NCBI RefSeq assembly: GCF_041224545.1
Contig: NZ_JBGFGP010000108.1
Location: 1-64,000, forward strand
Reading direction: 5' to 3'
DNA from: Sedimentitalea sp041224545
Lineage (GTDB): Bacteria; Pseudomonadota; Alphaproteobacteria; Rhodobacterales; Rhodobacteraceae
DNA length: 64,000 nt
The position numbers and the translations under genes are program-made. The notes below the pieces were generated by a model. That model was not told the origin of the DNA and searched no databases. It worked only from the letters and a program-made list of their open reading frames with translations. Every line of letters begins with the position of its first letter. Within the stretch, counting starts at the first letter, position 1. This document shows, one piece after another, positions 34,171 through 42,240 of this stretch.

Positions 34171-37076
34171 AGGACTTCATCATTCCCGCGATGAACCCGC
34201 AAGACGACCGCGACATGGGCACACCCGCCAGCGCGGGCAAGCCCGTCACCCTGACCATCGACGGATTCGAGGTGACCGTGGCCGAGGGCACTTCGGTACT
34301 GCGCGCCGCCGCCGAACTCGGCATCCAGATCCCCAAGCTCTGCGCGTCCGACAACCTGGACGCCTTCGGGTCCTGCCGCCTCTGCGCGGTCGAGATCGAG
34401 GGACGGCGCGGCACGCCCGCCTCGTGCACTACGCCGGTGTCGCCGGGGATGGTGGTCGATACCAATTCCGCCAAGGTGCGGAAAATCCGCAAGGGTGTGA
34501 TGGAGCTCTATATCAGCGATCACCCGCTTGATTGCCTCACCTGTTCGGCCAACGGGGATTGCGAATTGCAGGACATGGCGGGTGCCGTGGGGCTGCGCGA
34601 CGTGCGTTACACGGCCCCGGAGAACGGTGGTCTCGCCAATCATTTCACCGCACGCAACACCTCGGGCGAGGTCAATCCGCAATGGCTGCCCAAGGACGAC
34701 AGCAACCCGTATTTCACTTACGATCCCTCGAAATGCATCGTCTGCAACCGCTGCGTGCGCGCCTGCGAAGAGGTTCAGGGGACCTTTGCCCTGACCATTT
34801 CAGGGCGTGGATTCGACAGCCGCGTCGCAGCGGGCGGCGCCGGGGACGACTTCCTGTCCTCCGACTGCGTGTCCTGCGGTGCCTGCGTGCAGGCCTGCCC
34901 GACCGCAACCCTGCAAGAGAAATCCATCATCGAGATGGGCACACCCGACCGCTCGGTCATCACCACCTGCGCCTATTGCGGCGTGGGCTGTTCGTTCAAG
35001 GCGGAACTGCAGGGTGACGATCTGGTGCGTATGGTGCCTTACAAGCACGGCAAGGCAAATCGGGGCCACAGCTGTGTCAAGGGGCGGTTTGCCTATGGCT
35101 ATGCGAACCACAAGGACCGCATCCTGAACCCGATGATCCGCGATACGATCGACGAACCCTGGCGCGAAGTCAGCTGGGACGAAGCGCTGAATTTCGCCGC
35201 CAGCCGGCTGCGCGGGCTTCAGGACAGGTATGGCAGGAAATCCATCGGTGTCATCACGTCAAGCCGCTGCACCAACGAGGAAACCTATCTGGTGCAGAAA
35301 CTGACCCGTGCAGTATTCGGCAACAACAACACCGATACCTGTGCCCGCGTCTGCCATTCGCCCACCGGCTATGGGCTGGGCCAGACCTTTGGCACCAGCG
35401 CCGGCACGCAGGATTTCGACAGTGTCGAACAGACCGACGTGGTGATCGTCATCGGCGCCAACCCGACCGATGGCCACCCGGTCTTTGCCAGCCGGTTGAA
35501 GAAACGTCTGCGCGCGGGGGCAAAGCTGATCGTGATCGACCCGCGCCGGATCGATCTGGTCAAGTCGCCGCATGTGCAGGCCGCGCATCACCTCGCCCTG
35601 CAACCGGGCACCAACGTCGCCGTGGTCACGGCGCTGGCCCATGTGATCGTGACCGAGGGGTTGATGGACGAGTCCTTTATCCGCGAGCGCTGCGACTGGG
35701 ACGAGTTCCAGATCTATGCCGAGTTCGTCAGCGACCCACGCCACAGTCCCGAAGCAACGCAGCTTTTGACCGGCGTGCCCGCCGAAGAGCTGCGCGCGGC
35801 GGCCCGGACATTTGCGCGGGGCGGCAACGGCGCGATCTATTACGGGCTGGGCGTAACCGAGCACAGCCAGGGATCGACCACCGTCATGGGCATTGCCAAC
35901 CTTGCCATGCTGACCGGCAATATCGGCCGCCCGGGCGTGGGCGTGAACCCGCTGCGCGGGCAGAACAACGTTCAGGGATCCTGCGACATGGGCTCTTTTC
36001 CGCACGAATTGCCCGGCTATCGTCATGTGAAGCTGCCCGAGGTGCGCGCGATGTTTGAATCCGCATGGGGCGTCGAGATCGATCCGGAACCCGGCCTGCG
36101 GATTCCCAACATGCTGGATGCCGCGGTCGAGGGCAGCTTCAAGGGACTGTATTGCCAGGGCGAAGACATCCTGCAATCCGATCCCGACACCAAGCATGTC
36201 GCGGCAGGTCTGGCGGCGATGGACTGTGTCATCGTTCATGACCTCTTCCTGAACGAGACGGCGAATTATGCCCATGTCTTCCTGCCCGGCTCGACCTTTC
36301 TGGAAAAGGACGGCACCTTTACCAATGCCGAACGGCGCATCAACCGCGTGCGGCGTGTCATGGCGCCAAAGAACGGTTATGCCGACTGGCAGGTGACGCA
36401 GTTGCTGGCGAACGCGATGGGCGCGGGCTGGACCTATACCCATCCGTCGCAGATCATGGCGGAAATCGCCGCCACGACGCCCAGCTTTGCCAACGTCACC
36501 TATGACCTGCTGGAGGAAAAAGGGTCGGTGCAATGGCCCTGCAACGAGGCGCATCCGGAGGGCGCGCCCCTCATGCATGTCGACGGCTTCGTTCGCGGCA
36601 AGGGGCGGTTCATCGTCACCGAATACGTGGCAACGGATGAAAAGACCGGCCCGCGCTTTCCGCTGTTGCTGACAACCGGGCGCATCCTGTCGCAATACAA
36701 TGTGGGCGCCCAGACGCGGCGCACCGAGAACGTGGTCTGGCACGAGCGCGATGTGCTCGAGATCCATCCGCATGATGCGGAGAACCGGGGCCTGATCGAC
36801 GGCGATTGGGTGCGGCTGGCCTCGCGCTCGGGCGAGACGACGCTCAGAGCCAAGGTCACGGATCGTGTCAGTCCCGGCGTGGTCTATACAACCTTCCATC
36901 ATCCCGACACGCAGGCGAACGTGATCACCACGGATTATTCCGACTGGGCGACGAACTGTCCGGAGTACAAGGTGACGGCGGTACAGGTATCCTCTTCGAA
37001 CGGGCCTACCGACTGGCAGGAAGACTATGCCGCACAGGCCGAACGCTCGCGCCGTATCCTGCCGGCAGCAGAGTAG
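34167..37076 (+). CDS. fdsA: Formate dehydrogenase alpha (catalytic) subunit, FdsA type
   Basis: A 969-residue bis-MGD enzyme. In order: 2Fe-2S (Cys59, 70, 73, 87), a His-Cys3 cluster (His119, Cys123, 126, 132), two 4Fe-4S clusters (CIVCNRCVRAC at 190-200; CVSCGACVQAC at 234-244), the proximal cluster (CAYCGVGC, 268-275, with Cys303), and catalytic Cys396 in DTCARVCHSPTG. It oxidises formate to CO2 in the cytoplasm with molybdenum in known relatives (Rhodobacter, Cupriavidus). The ATG at 34167 overlaps the fdsB stop. This is a full second formate dehydrogenase, clearly distinct from the Fdh1-type at 17-21.5 kb. Confidence 0.95.
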   Translation: MKDFIIPAMNPQDDRDMGTPASAGKPVTLTIDGFEVTVAEGTSVLRAAAELGIQIPKLCASDNLDAFGSCRLCAVEIEGRRGTPASCTTPVSPGMVVDTNSAKVRKIRKGVMELYISDHPLDCLTCSANGDCELQDMAGAVGLRDVRYTAPENGGLANHFTARNTSGEVNPQWLPKDDSNPYFTYDPSKCIVCNRCVRACEEVQGTFALTISGRGFDSRVAAGGAGDDFLSSDCVSCGACVQACPTATLQEKSIIEMGTPDRSVITTCAYCGVGCSFKAELQGDDLVRMVPYKHGKANRGHSCVKGRFAYGYANHKDRILNPMIRDTIDEPWREVSWDEALNFAASRLRGLQDRYGRKSIGVITSSRCTNEETYLVQKLTRAVFGNNNTDTCARVCHSPTGYGLGQTFGTSAGTQDFDSVEQTDVVIVIGANPTDGHPVFASRLKKRLRAGAKLIVIDPRRIDLVKSPHVQAAHHLALQPGTNVAVVTALAHVIVTEGLMDESFIRERCDWDEFQIYAEFVSDPRHSPEATQLLTGVPAEELRAAARTFARGGNGAIYYGLGVTEHSQGSTTVMGIANLAMLTGNIGRPGVGVNPLRGQNNVQGSCDMGSFPHELPGYRHVKLPEVRAMFESAWGVEIDPEPGLRIPNMLDAAVEGSFKGLYCQGEDILQSDPDTKHVAAGLAAMDCVIVHDLFLNETANYAHVFLPGSTFLEKDGTFTNAERRINRVRRVMAPKNGYADWQVTQLLANAMGAGWTYTHPSQIMAEIAATTPSFANVTYDLLEEKGSVQWPCNEAHPEGAPLMHVDGFVRGKGRFIVTEYVATDEKTGPRFPLLLTTGRILSQYNVGAQTRRTENVVWHERDVLEIHPHDAENRGLIDGDWVRLASRSGETTLRAKVTDRVSPGVVYTTFHHPDTQANVITTDYSDWATNCPEYKVTAVQVSSSNGPTDWQEDYAAQAERSRRILPAAE

Positions 37077-37080
37077 CGCC

Positions 37081-37893
37081 ATGCAGACGCATGTCAGCGT
37101 TCCGGGCCGCGCCCACCGCGCCGACGGGGCGCGCGTCATTCACCGCGCGCTGCCCGAGGAAGTACCCGTTGCCCTTGTTTTCAACGGCACGACGCAGGCG
37201 GTGATGATGGCGACTCCCTCCGACGTCGAGGATTTTGCCCATGGCTTTGCCCTGACCGAGGGCATTGTCACTGATACCGCCCAGATCGAGGCCTTTGAGA
37301 TCGCGGAACACGCACAGGGCATCGAGGCGCGGTTCTGGTTGCGCGTGGACCGGGCCGAGGCCCTGTCCGAGCGGCGCCGCAGCATGGCCGGACCGGTCGG
37401 CTGTGGTCTCTGCGGCATCGACAGCCTCGAACAGGCGCTGCGCACGGTGCCCAGGGTCGTCGCCGATCTGTACCTGTCTCCCGCAGAGATTTCGCAGGCA
37501 ACCGAGGGGTTGCGCGACTGTCAGCGCCTGCATCACCTGACCCGTGCGACCCATGCGGCCGGGTTTCTCGTGCCGGGTGCCGGCGTGACCCTCGCACGCG
37601 AAGATGTGGGTCGCCACAACGCGCTGGACAAGCTCATCGGCGCTTTGCTGCTGCGGGGAACCGGTCCGGCGACCGGTGCTGCGGTCATGACATCGCGGCT
37701 GTCGGTGGAACTGGTGCAGAAATGCGCGCTCGCGGGCATCCCGGTTCTGATCGCCGTCTCGGCCCCCACCGGAGCCGCCATGCGCCTGGCCGACAGCGCC
37801 GGCATCACCCTTGTCGCCTTTGCCCGCAGCGGCGGATTCGACATTTACACCCACCCCCACCGTATCAGCAACGAGGCCGCGCATGTCGCCTGA
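37081..37893 (+). CDS. fdhD: Formate dehydrogenase accessory sulfurtransferase
   Basis: A 270-residue FdhD protein. The sulfur-relay CxxC motif is CGLC at Cys108/Cys111, and the EDVGRHNALDKLIG block near residue 174 and the SRLSVELVQKCALAGIPVL end are typical. FdhD moves sulfur to the molybdenum cofactor of formate dehydrogenases and is needed for activity. It begins 4 nt after fdsA and overlaps fdsD by 11 nt. It may also serve the Fdh1-type enzyme in this window, since no second fdhD is seen. Confidence 0.95.
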   Translation: MQTHVSVPGRAHRADGARVIHRALPEEVPVALVFNGTTQAVMMATPSDVEDFAHGFALTEGIVTDTAQIEAFEIAEHAQGIEARFWLRVDRAEALSERRRSMAGPVGCGLCGIDSLEQALRTVPRVVADLYLSPAEISQATEGLRDCQRLHHLTRATHAAGFLVPGAGVTLAREDVGRHNALDKLIGALLLRGTGPATGAAVMTSRLSVELVQKCALAGIPVLIAVSAPTGAAMRLADSAGITLVAFARSGGFDIYTHPHRISNEAAHVA

Positions 37894-38086
37894 CAAGATG
37901 ATCCGCATGGCAAACCAGATTGCCACTTTTTTCAAGACCCAGCCCGGAGAAGACGCCCCCGCAAAAATCGCGGCGCATATCTCGGATTTCTGGGAACCGC
38001 GGATGCGCGAGCAGCTGCGCGCCTATGCCGAGGCCGGCGGCGCGGGGCTTGACGACACCGTCGTGAAGGCGCTCCCGCTCGTCTGA
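37883..38086 (+). CDS. fdsD: Formate dehydrogenase delta subunit
   Basis: A 67-residue protein starting inside the end of fdhD. It matches small FdsD proteins: MIRMANQIATFFKTQP near the start and HISDFWEPRMREQLRAYA in the middle. FdsD is a non-redox subunit that assists assembly and cofactor loading of FdsA. It closes the fds operon. Confidence 0.93.
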   Translation: MSPDKMIRMANQIATFFKTQPGEDAPAKIAAHISDFWEPRMREQLRAYAEAGGAGLDDTVVKALPLV

Positions 38087-38204
38087 TCTACCCCGGACCG
38101 ACACTGCGCCATTGCATCGGGTTGTGGCTTCCCCAGACTGCCAAGCCAATATATCAATCTGCTGGCAGGCCATGTTCCGCGCCTTAGGATGAGAGACCCC
38201 GGCC

Positions 38205-39083
38205 ATGACCGACAGCGGTGGCAACCGAACATTCGCGATCCTGGGTGCGGGTATCATGGGACGCGCGCTGGCACGGCTCTTTGCACATGGCGGCTGGCAG
38301 GTGAGCCTGATCGATCCGAATCCGGAGGCACTGGCCCACAACCCCGACCACCCGCACATCCGGCACTGCACCCGACTGGGAAACGCGACAGAGGCCGCCG
38401 CCATCATCGAAGCCGTGCCCGAAAACCTGGAGATCAAGAAGCAGGTCATCGCCGGGCTCGAGCATGTCCTGCCCCCTGAAACGCCGATCCTGTCGAACAC
38501 ATCAGGACTGACGCTTGCCGCGCTTACCGCGGACATGGCACATCCCGGGCGTTTTCTGATCACGCATTTCTTCAACCCCGCAGATGTGATCCCGGCCGTG
38601 GAAATCCTGCCCCATGAAACTACGCCGGACACCCTGACCCGGCAGGTCTGCGACTGGCTGACCGAACTTGGCAAATTCCCTGCGCTGCTGACCAAGGAAG
38701 TGCCGGGTTTCGTCGCCAATCGCATACAACATGCGATCATGCGCGAAGCCCTCTCGCTGATAGAACAGGGTGTGGTAGATGCCGCCGGTCTGGATGACAT
38801 CATCCGCTGGTCCATCGGCATACGTCTCGCGTTGAGCGGGCCGATGAAACAGCGCGATCTGAACGGGCTGGATACGCATCTCGCCATCGCAGACTATCTC
38901 TATCCCGACCTCGCCGCGCAGGACAGTCCGTCAAAACTGCTGCGGGACAAAGTCGAACAGGGCGATCTGGGCCGAAAATCCGGGCGCGGCTTCTATGACT
39001 GGACCAATGGCGACAACACCGCGCCCACGGACGCACAGCTGGCGCGCATCATCGCCCTGTCACGTGAACCCGGCGAGCAATGA
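38205..39083 (+). CDS. 3-hydroxyacyl-CoA dehydrogenase family protein
   Basis: A 292-residue NAD-linked dehydrogenase of the 3-hydroxyacyl-CoA family. The Rossmann motif is GAGIMG at 14-19, followed by the NTSGLTLAAL and THFFNPADVIPAVEI blocks with the catalytic His, and the C-terminal dimer domain with VANRIQHAIMREALSLIEQG. Chain length and NTSG/FFNP variants place it among hydroxybutyryl-CoA or other small 3-hydroxyacid dehydrogenases (carnitine dehydrogenase and similar are related), so the substrate is open. It follows fdsD by 118 bp and is probably an independent unit. Confidence 0.87.
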   Translation: MTDSGGNRTFAILGAGIMGRALARLFAHGGWQVSLIDPNPEALAHNPDHPHIRHCTRLGNATEAAAIIEAVPENLEIKKQVIAGLEHVLPPETPILSNTSGLTLAALTADMAHPGRFLITHFFNPADVIPAVEILPHETTPDTLTRQVCDWLTELGKFPALLTKEVPGFVANRIQHAIMREALSLIEQGVVDAAGLDDIIRWSIGIRLALSGPMKQRDLNGLDTHLAIADYLYPDLAAQDSPSKLLRDKVEQGDLGRKSGRGFYDWTNGDNTAPTDAQLARIIALSREPGEQ

Positions 39084-39206
39084 TCGTGTTCACGTGCCCC
39101 GATTGAACCGGCACAGCTACAATCGGGTATCCGCATGTGGCACTTGACCGACCCGCCACGAAATCGAATCGAGGGAGCAAACTTGCTGACGCTGCGTCGC
39201 AGCTAT

Positions 39207-39305
39207 AGCGTTTCGCGATAAACCTGAAGCACCTAAAGCTGCCTGAAATCAAAGGTTTCAACGCGTTAAGTGATACCAGATGTTTCAAGTCAATCGCGAA
39301 ACGCT
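39207..39305. repeat. 99-bp inverted-repeat (MITE-like) intergenic element
   Basis: The ends are a perfect 13-bp inverted repeat (AGCGTTTCGCGAT at 39207-39219 and its complement at 39293-39305). The inside continues as an imperfect inverted repeat (AACCTGAAGCA against TGTTTCAAGTC), so the transcript could fold into one long hairpin. It directly abuts the stop codon of the DUF2267 gene and may act as its terminator. I have no second copy in the window. Confidence 0.65.
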
Positions 39306-39764
39306 TTAGATTATCCGTTGTTCAAGTTCTGCGGGGTCATCGACATCGACGTGCCAGAATGCGTCTGATCCATCGGGCATTTTCTGTAGCACGCGTTCGA
39401 AGTCTCTTTTGTTGGTGCATCGCCGGATCGCCCATGCGGTCGCTTCGATCGCGTTATCCGGGGTCAAGCTGTGGTTCACGCGAACCTGCTTCACTTCAGA
39501 AAGCAGTTCAAGCCGACTGGAAAAGGGAGCAGGAGAGGCCGTAAGATCCCAGTTGTTCACGAAAATTGCACGAAGCACAGTCGGAAGAACCGTCGCGAAA
39601 TCCAAGCCCTGCTGCGCGGTCAAGCGGCGGCGAAACACCTGAAGCACTGCATCAACAGCGGTGTAGGTCATGTTGTCCGACTCCAGACACATGCGCTCTT
39701 TCGCATCATCGAGAAACGCCCGCCATTCTTTTGACGCGTGTCTATATGTCCATGGCATAGGCAT
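39306..39764 (-). CDS. DUF2267 domain-containing protein
   Basis: A 152-residue protein of the DUF2267 family: MPMPWTYRHASKEWRAFLDDA at the start, then TAVDAVLQVFRRRLTAQQGLDFATVLPTVLRAIFV and a C-terminal RDFERVLQKMPDGSDAFW motif. The family has no known enzyme activity and is often found among stress or membrane-linked proteins. Codon use is less GC-rich than in neighbours. It stands alone between the 99-bp repeat and a 443-bp empty region. Confidence 0.82.
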   Translation of the reverse strand: MPMPWTYRHASKEWRAFLDDAKERMCLESDNMTYTAVDAVLQVFRRRLTAQQGLDFATVLPTVLRAIFVNNWDLTASPAPFSSRLELLSEVKQVRVNHSLTPDNAIEATAWAIRRCTNKRDFERVLQKMPDGSDAFWHVDVDDPAELEQRII

Positions 39765-40207
39765 GTCCGCACCTTACCAGTTCGCGATCCGCGTTGTGAA
39801 GGTCGCTTCTCACTCATTCAGAACGAGATCTGTTGATCCATTCGGGGATTGCGCGCCGTCATTCGCTCGTGATCGGCTTCAATATGCCGGCCAAGTTTTG
39901 CGCCGAGAAAAGAGCCGCAAGACCCATCACGAACAACGCACCCTTCTGTAATCAGGCAGGGCGGAAATTGCGCATCAGTCCGCTTGTCCCCGCGCCGCCA
40001 TCGCGCGCCGTTGGGACAGCGATTGCGCTGTCGCCAGATCGTCACTCTCTACCTTTACCGTATCGCCGCCCGGATACGGAGGAGCCGAAAACTACCGTAA
40101 CAGCCCGGCTGCTGTCGCGGATAACCGCGTGATCTCATCACCCGACACGACACCGGCCAGCTTGATGACGTCGGTATTCGACGCTGCGGGACTAGATTCC
40201 GAAGTGA
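39765..40207. other. 443-bp region without a supported gene
   Basis: No open frame in this stretch resembles a protein. It precedes the TRAP permease stump, so it may be decayed sequence left by a deletion that removed the 5' part of that gene. It also contains the promoter of the leftward DUF2267 gene. Confidence 0.5.
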
Positions 40208-40507
40208 CAGGCCAATTACGCATGCTTGGAGCCCGCGATCCTGATGCAGGGCAACCGGGTGAACGTGGCTATCGTGATTGCCCAGGCGACCATCGGCGTC
40301 ATCTTGCTGGCTGCGGCGCTCCAACGTTACTTCTTTGGCCGCCTGCAGGGCTGGAAGGCCGTACTTTTGTTTGCAGCTTCGATCTGTCTGATTTACCCCG
40401 ATTTGCGAGTGACGCTGCTGGGCCTCGGTATCGCGGGGGCAATCCTTGCGATGCAAAAGCTGGGCAGGCGCGATCAGCCCACGCCGGTTGGTGATACCGG
40501 CCACTAG
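40208..40507 (+). pseudogene. C-terminal remnant of a TRAP transporter fused permease (TAXI type)
   Basis: The reading EPAILMQGNRVNVAIV...AIAQATIG-type segment (about residues 7-90 of this stretch) matches the last membrane helices of large fused TRAP permeases: two or three hydrophobic helices (IAQATIGVILLAAAL, AVLLFAASICLIYPDL, VTLLGLGIAGAILAM) and a basic tail. A stop codon at 40205 and no permease sequence upstream show that more than 80 percent of the gene is missing. The next gene starts 22 bp later. Confidence 0.7.
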
Positions 40508-40529
40508 TCGAAGAAACGGAGCCTGAACC

Positions 40530-42230
40530 ATGCTGCAAGACCCCAACGCCCTCCGATCGCGATCCGGTGGCCAGATCCTGGTGGATCAACTGCTGATCCA
40601 TGGTGCCGATACGGCCTTTTGTGTGCCGGGGGAGAGCTATCTCGAGGTTCTGGACGCGCTGCATGATGTCAGCGACCGGTTCAGCCTGATCAATGCGCGG
40701 CACGAAGCAGGTGCGGCAAACATGGCCGAAGCGCATGGCAAATTGACCGGCAAGCCCGGCATTTGCATGGTCACCCGTGGCCCCGGTGCCTGCCATGCGT
40801 CCATCGGCGTCCACATCGCGCAGCAGGACAGCACGCCGATGATCTTGCTGGTGGGGCAGATTGCCCGCGACACCACCGACCGCGAGGCGTTCCAGGAGGT
40901 CGACTATCGCGCCATGTTCGGCCCCATCGCCAAATGGGTCACGCAGATCGACGATGCTAGGCGCATTCCGGAATACATGGCGCGTGCCTTTCGGGTTGCC
41001 ACATCGGGCCGCCCCGGACCGGTGGTCATTGCCCTGCCTGAGGATATGCTGACCGATGTCGTCTCGGTCGCCGATGCCCGCCCCTATCAGCCGACGCAAG
41101 CCAGCCTGTCGACGGCGCAAATCGAAGCGATCAGGGCCGAAATCAGTGCGGCGGACCGGCCCCTGTTGCTGCTGGGCGGCTCGGGTTGGGACAGTGCGGC
41201 GGCGCGGCACATCACGCGTTTTGCCGAGGCCAACAACATTCCGGTCAGCTGTTCCTTCCGGCGTCAGGACATCGTGCCCAATCTGTCCCCGGTCTATGCA
41301 GGTGATTTCGGCACCTCGACCGCACCCAGCCTATACGCCAACCAGCGCGACGCCGATCTGCTGATCGTGATCGGGGCACGGCTTGGCGAGATGACCACCA
41401 GGACCTACACCACGCTCACCCCGCCCAATCCGGCGGTCCGGATGATCCACCTGCATCCCGATCCCGACGAGATCGGGCGCGTTTACGCGCCAGACCTGGG
41501 ACTGGCCTCCAGCTCTGCCGCCGCAGCCGAAGGTCTGGCCGCACTGGATCTGGGGCGCGCGAAGGACTGGGCGGCCTGGTGCGGGAAACTGCATGGGGAT
41601 TACCTGAACGATAGCGAAAGTCCGAATGGCGAGGAATGGGAACTGGATATGGGGGTGGCCCTGTGCCAGATTCGTGACAGCCTGCCCGAGGACATGATCG
41701 TGACGCTGGACGCGGGCAATCACACCGGCTGGGCGCAGCGCTATCTGCGTTTCGGCAGGCCGGGCCGAATTGTCGGATCGACCTGTGGCGCCATGGGTTA
41801 TTCCGTACCGGCCGCTGTATCCGCCGCGATCACGCAGCCTGGACGACTGGCGCTGTCATTCGTCGGAGATGGCGGGTTCATGATGAGCGGCAACGAGCTT
41901 GCCACCGCCGCGCAATATGGCGCCTGCCCTGTCGTGCTGCTGTTCAACAACGGCATCTATGGCACGATCCGGATGCATCAGGAACGGGAACACCCCGCAC
42001 GTGTCTCTGGAACAACCCTGCAAAACCAGGATTTCGTCAAGATGGCCGAAGGGCTCGGCGCCTATGCCGAACGGGTGACGCGCACCGAAGATTTTGCCGC
42101 AGCCTTTGAGCGCGCCCGCGCATCGGGCCGGCCCGCCGTCATCGAGCTCGTGACCAACCCCGAACAAATCTCGACCCGAACGACGATCTCTCGCCTGCGC
42201 GAGGCCGCGCGGTCAAAGGAAACCGCATAA
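40530..42230 (+). CDS. Thiamine pyrophosphate-dependent enzyme (acetolactate synthase-like)
   Basis: A 566-residue three-domain TPP enzyme. Glu59 (NARHEAGAANMAEAHG) would activate the cofactor; the central domain is present, and the C-terminal domain has the GDGGFMMSGNELATAAQYG metal/TPP motif at 446-465 and FNNGIYGTIRMHQEREH. It resembles the large-subunit family of acetolactate synthases and related decarboxylases/lyases, but no small regulatory subunit is nearby, so a catabolic decarboxylase or C-C lyase is more probable than valine synthesis. It is followed at 10 bp by a GlcD-type flavoprotein; the two form an operon. Confidence 0.87.
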   Translation: MLQDPNALRSRSGGQILVDQLLIHGADTAFCVPGESYLEVLDALHDVSDRFSLINARHEAGAANMAEAHGKLTGKPGICMVTRGPGACHASIGVHIAQQDSTPMILLVGQIARDTTDREAFQEVDYRAMFGPIAKWVTQIDDARRIPEYMARAFRVATSGRPGPVVIALPEDMLTDVVSVADARPYQPTQASLSTAQIEAIRAEISAADRPLLLLGGSGWDSAAARHITRFAEANNIPVSCSFRRQDIVPNLSPVYAGDFGTSTAPSLYANQRDADLLIVIGARLGEMTTRTYTTLTPPNPAVRMIHLHPDPDEIGRVYAPDLGLASSSAAAAEGLAALDLGRAKDWAAWCGKLHGDYLNDSESPNGEEWELDMGVALCQIRDSLPEDMIVTLDAGNHTGWAQRYLRFGRPGRIVGSTCGAMGYSVPAAVSAAITQPGRLALSFVGDGGFMMSGNELATAAQYGACPVVLLFNNGIYGTIRMHQEREHPARVSGTTLQNQDFVKMAEGLGAYAERVTRTEDFAAAFERARASGRPAVIELVTNPEQISTRTTISRLREAARSKETA

Positions 42231-42240
42231 GAGGACAGAC

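Noticed and set aside
35259..37139. A 626-codon - strand open frame opposite fdsA
   Set aside because: Antisense shadow; fdsA on the + strand carries all cluster and cofactor motifs.
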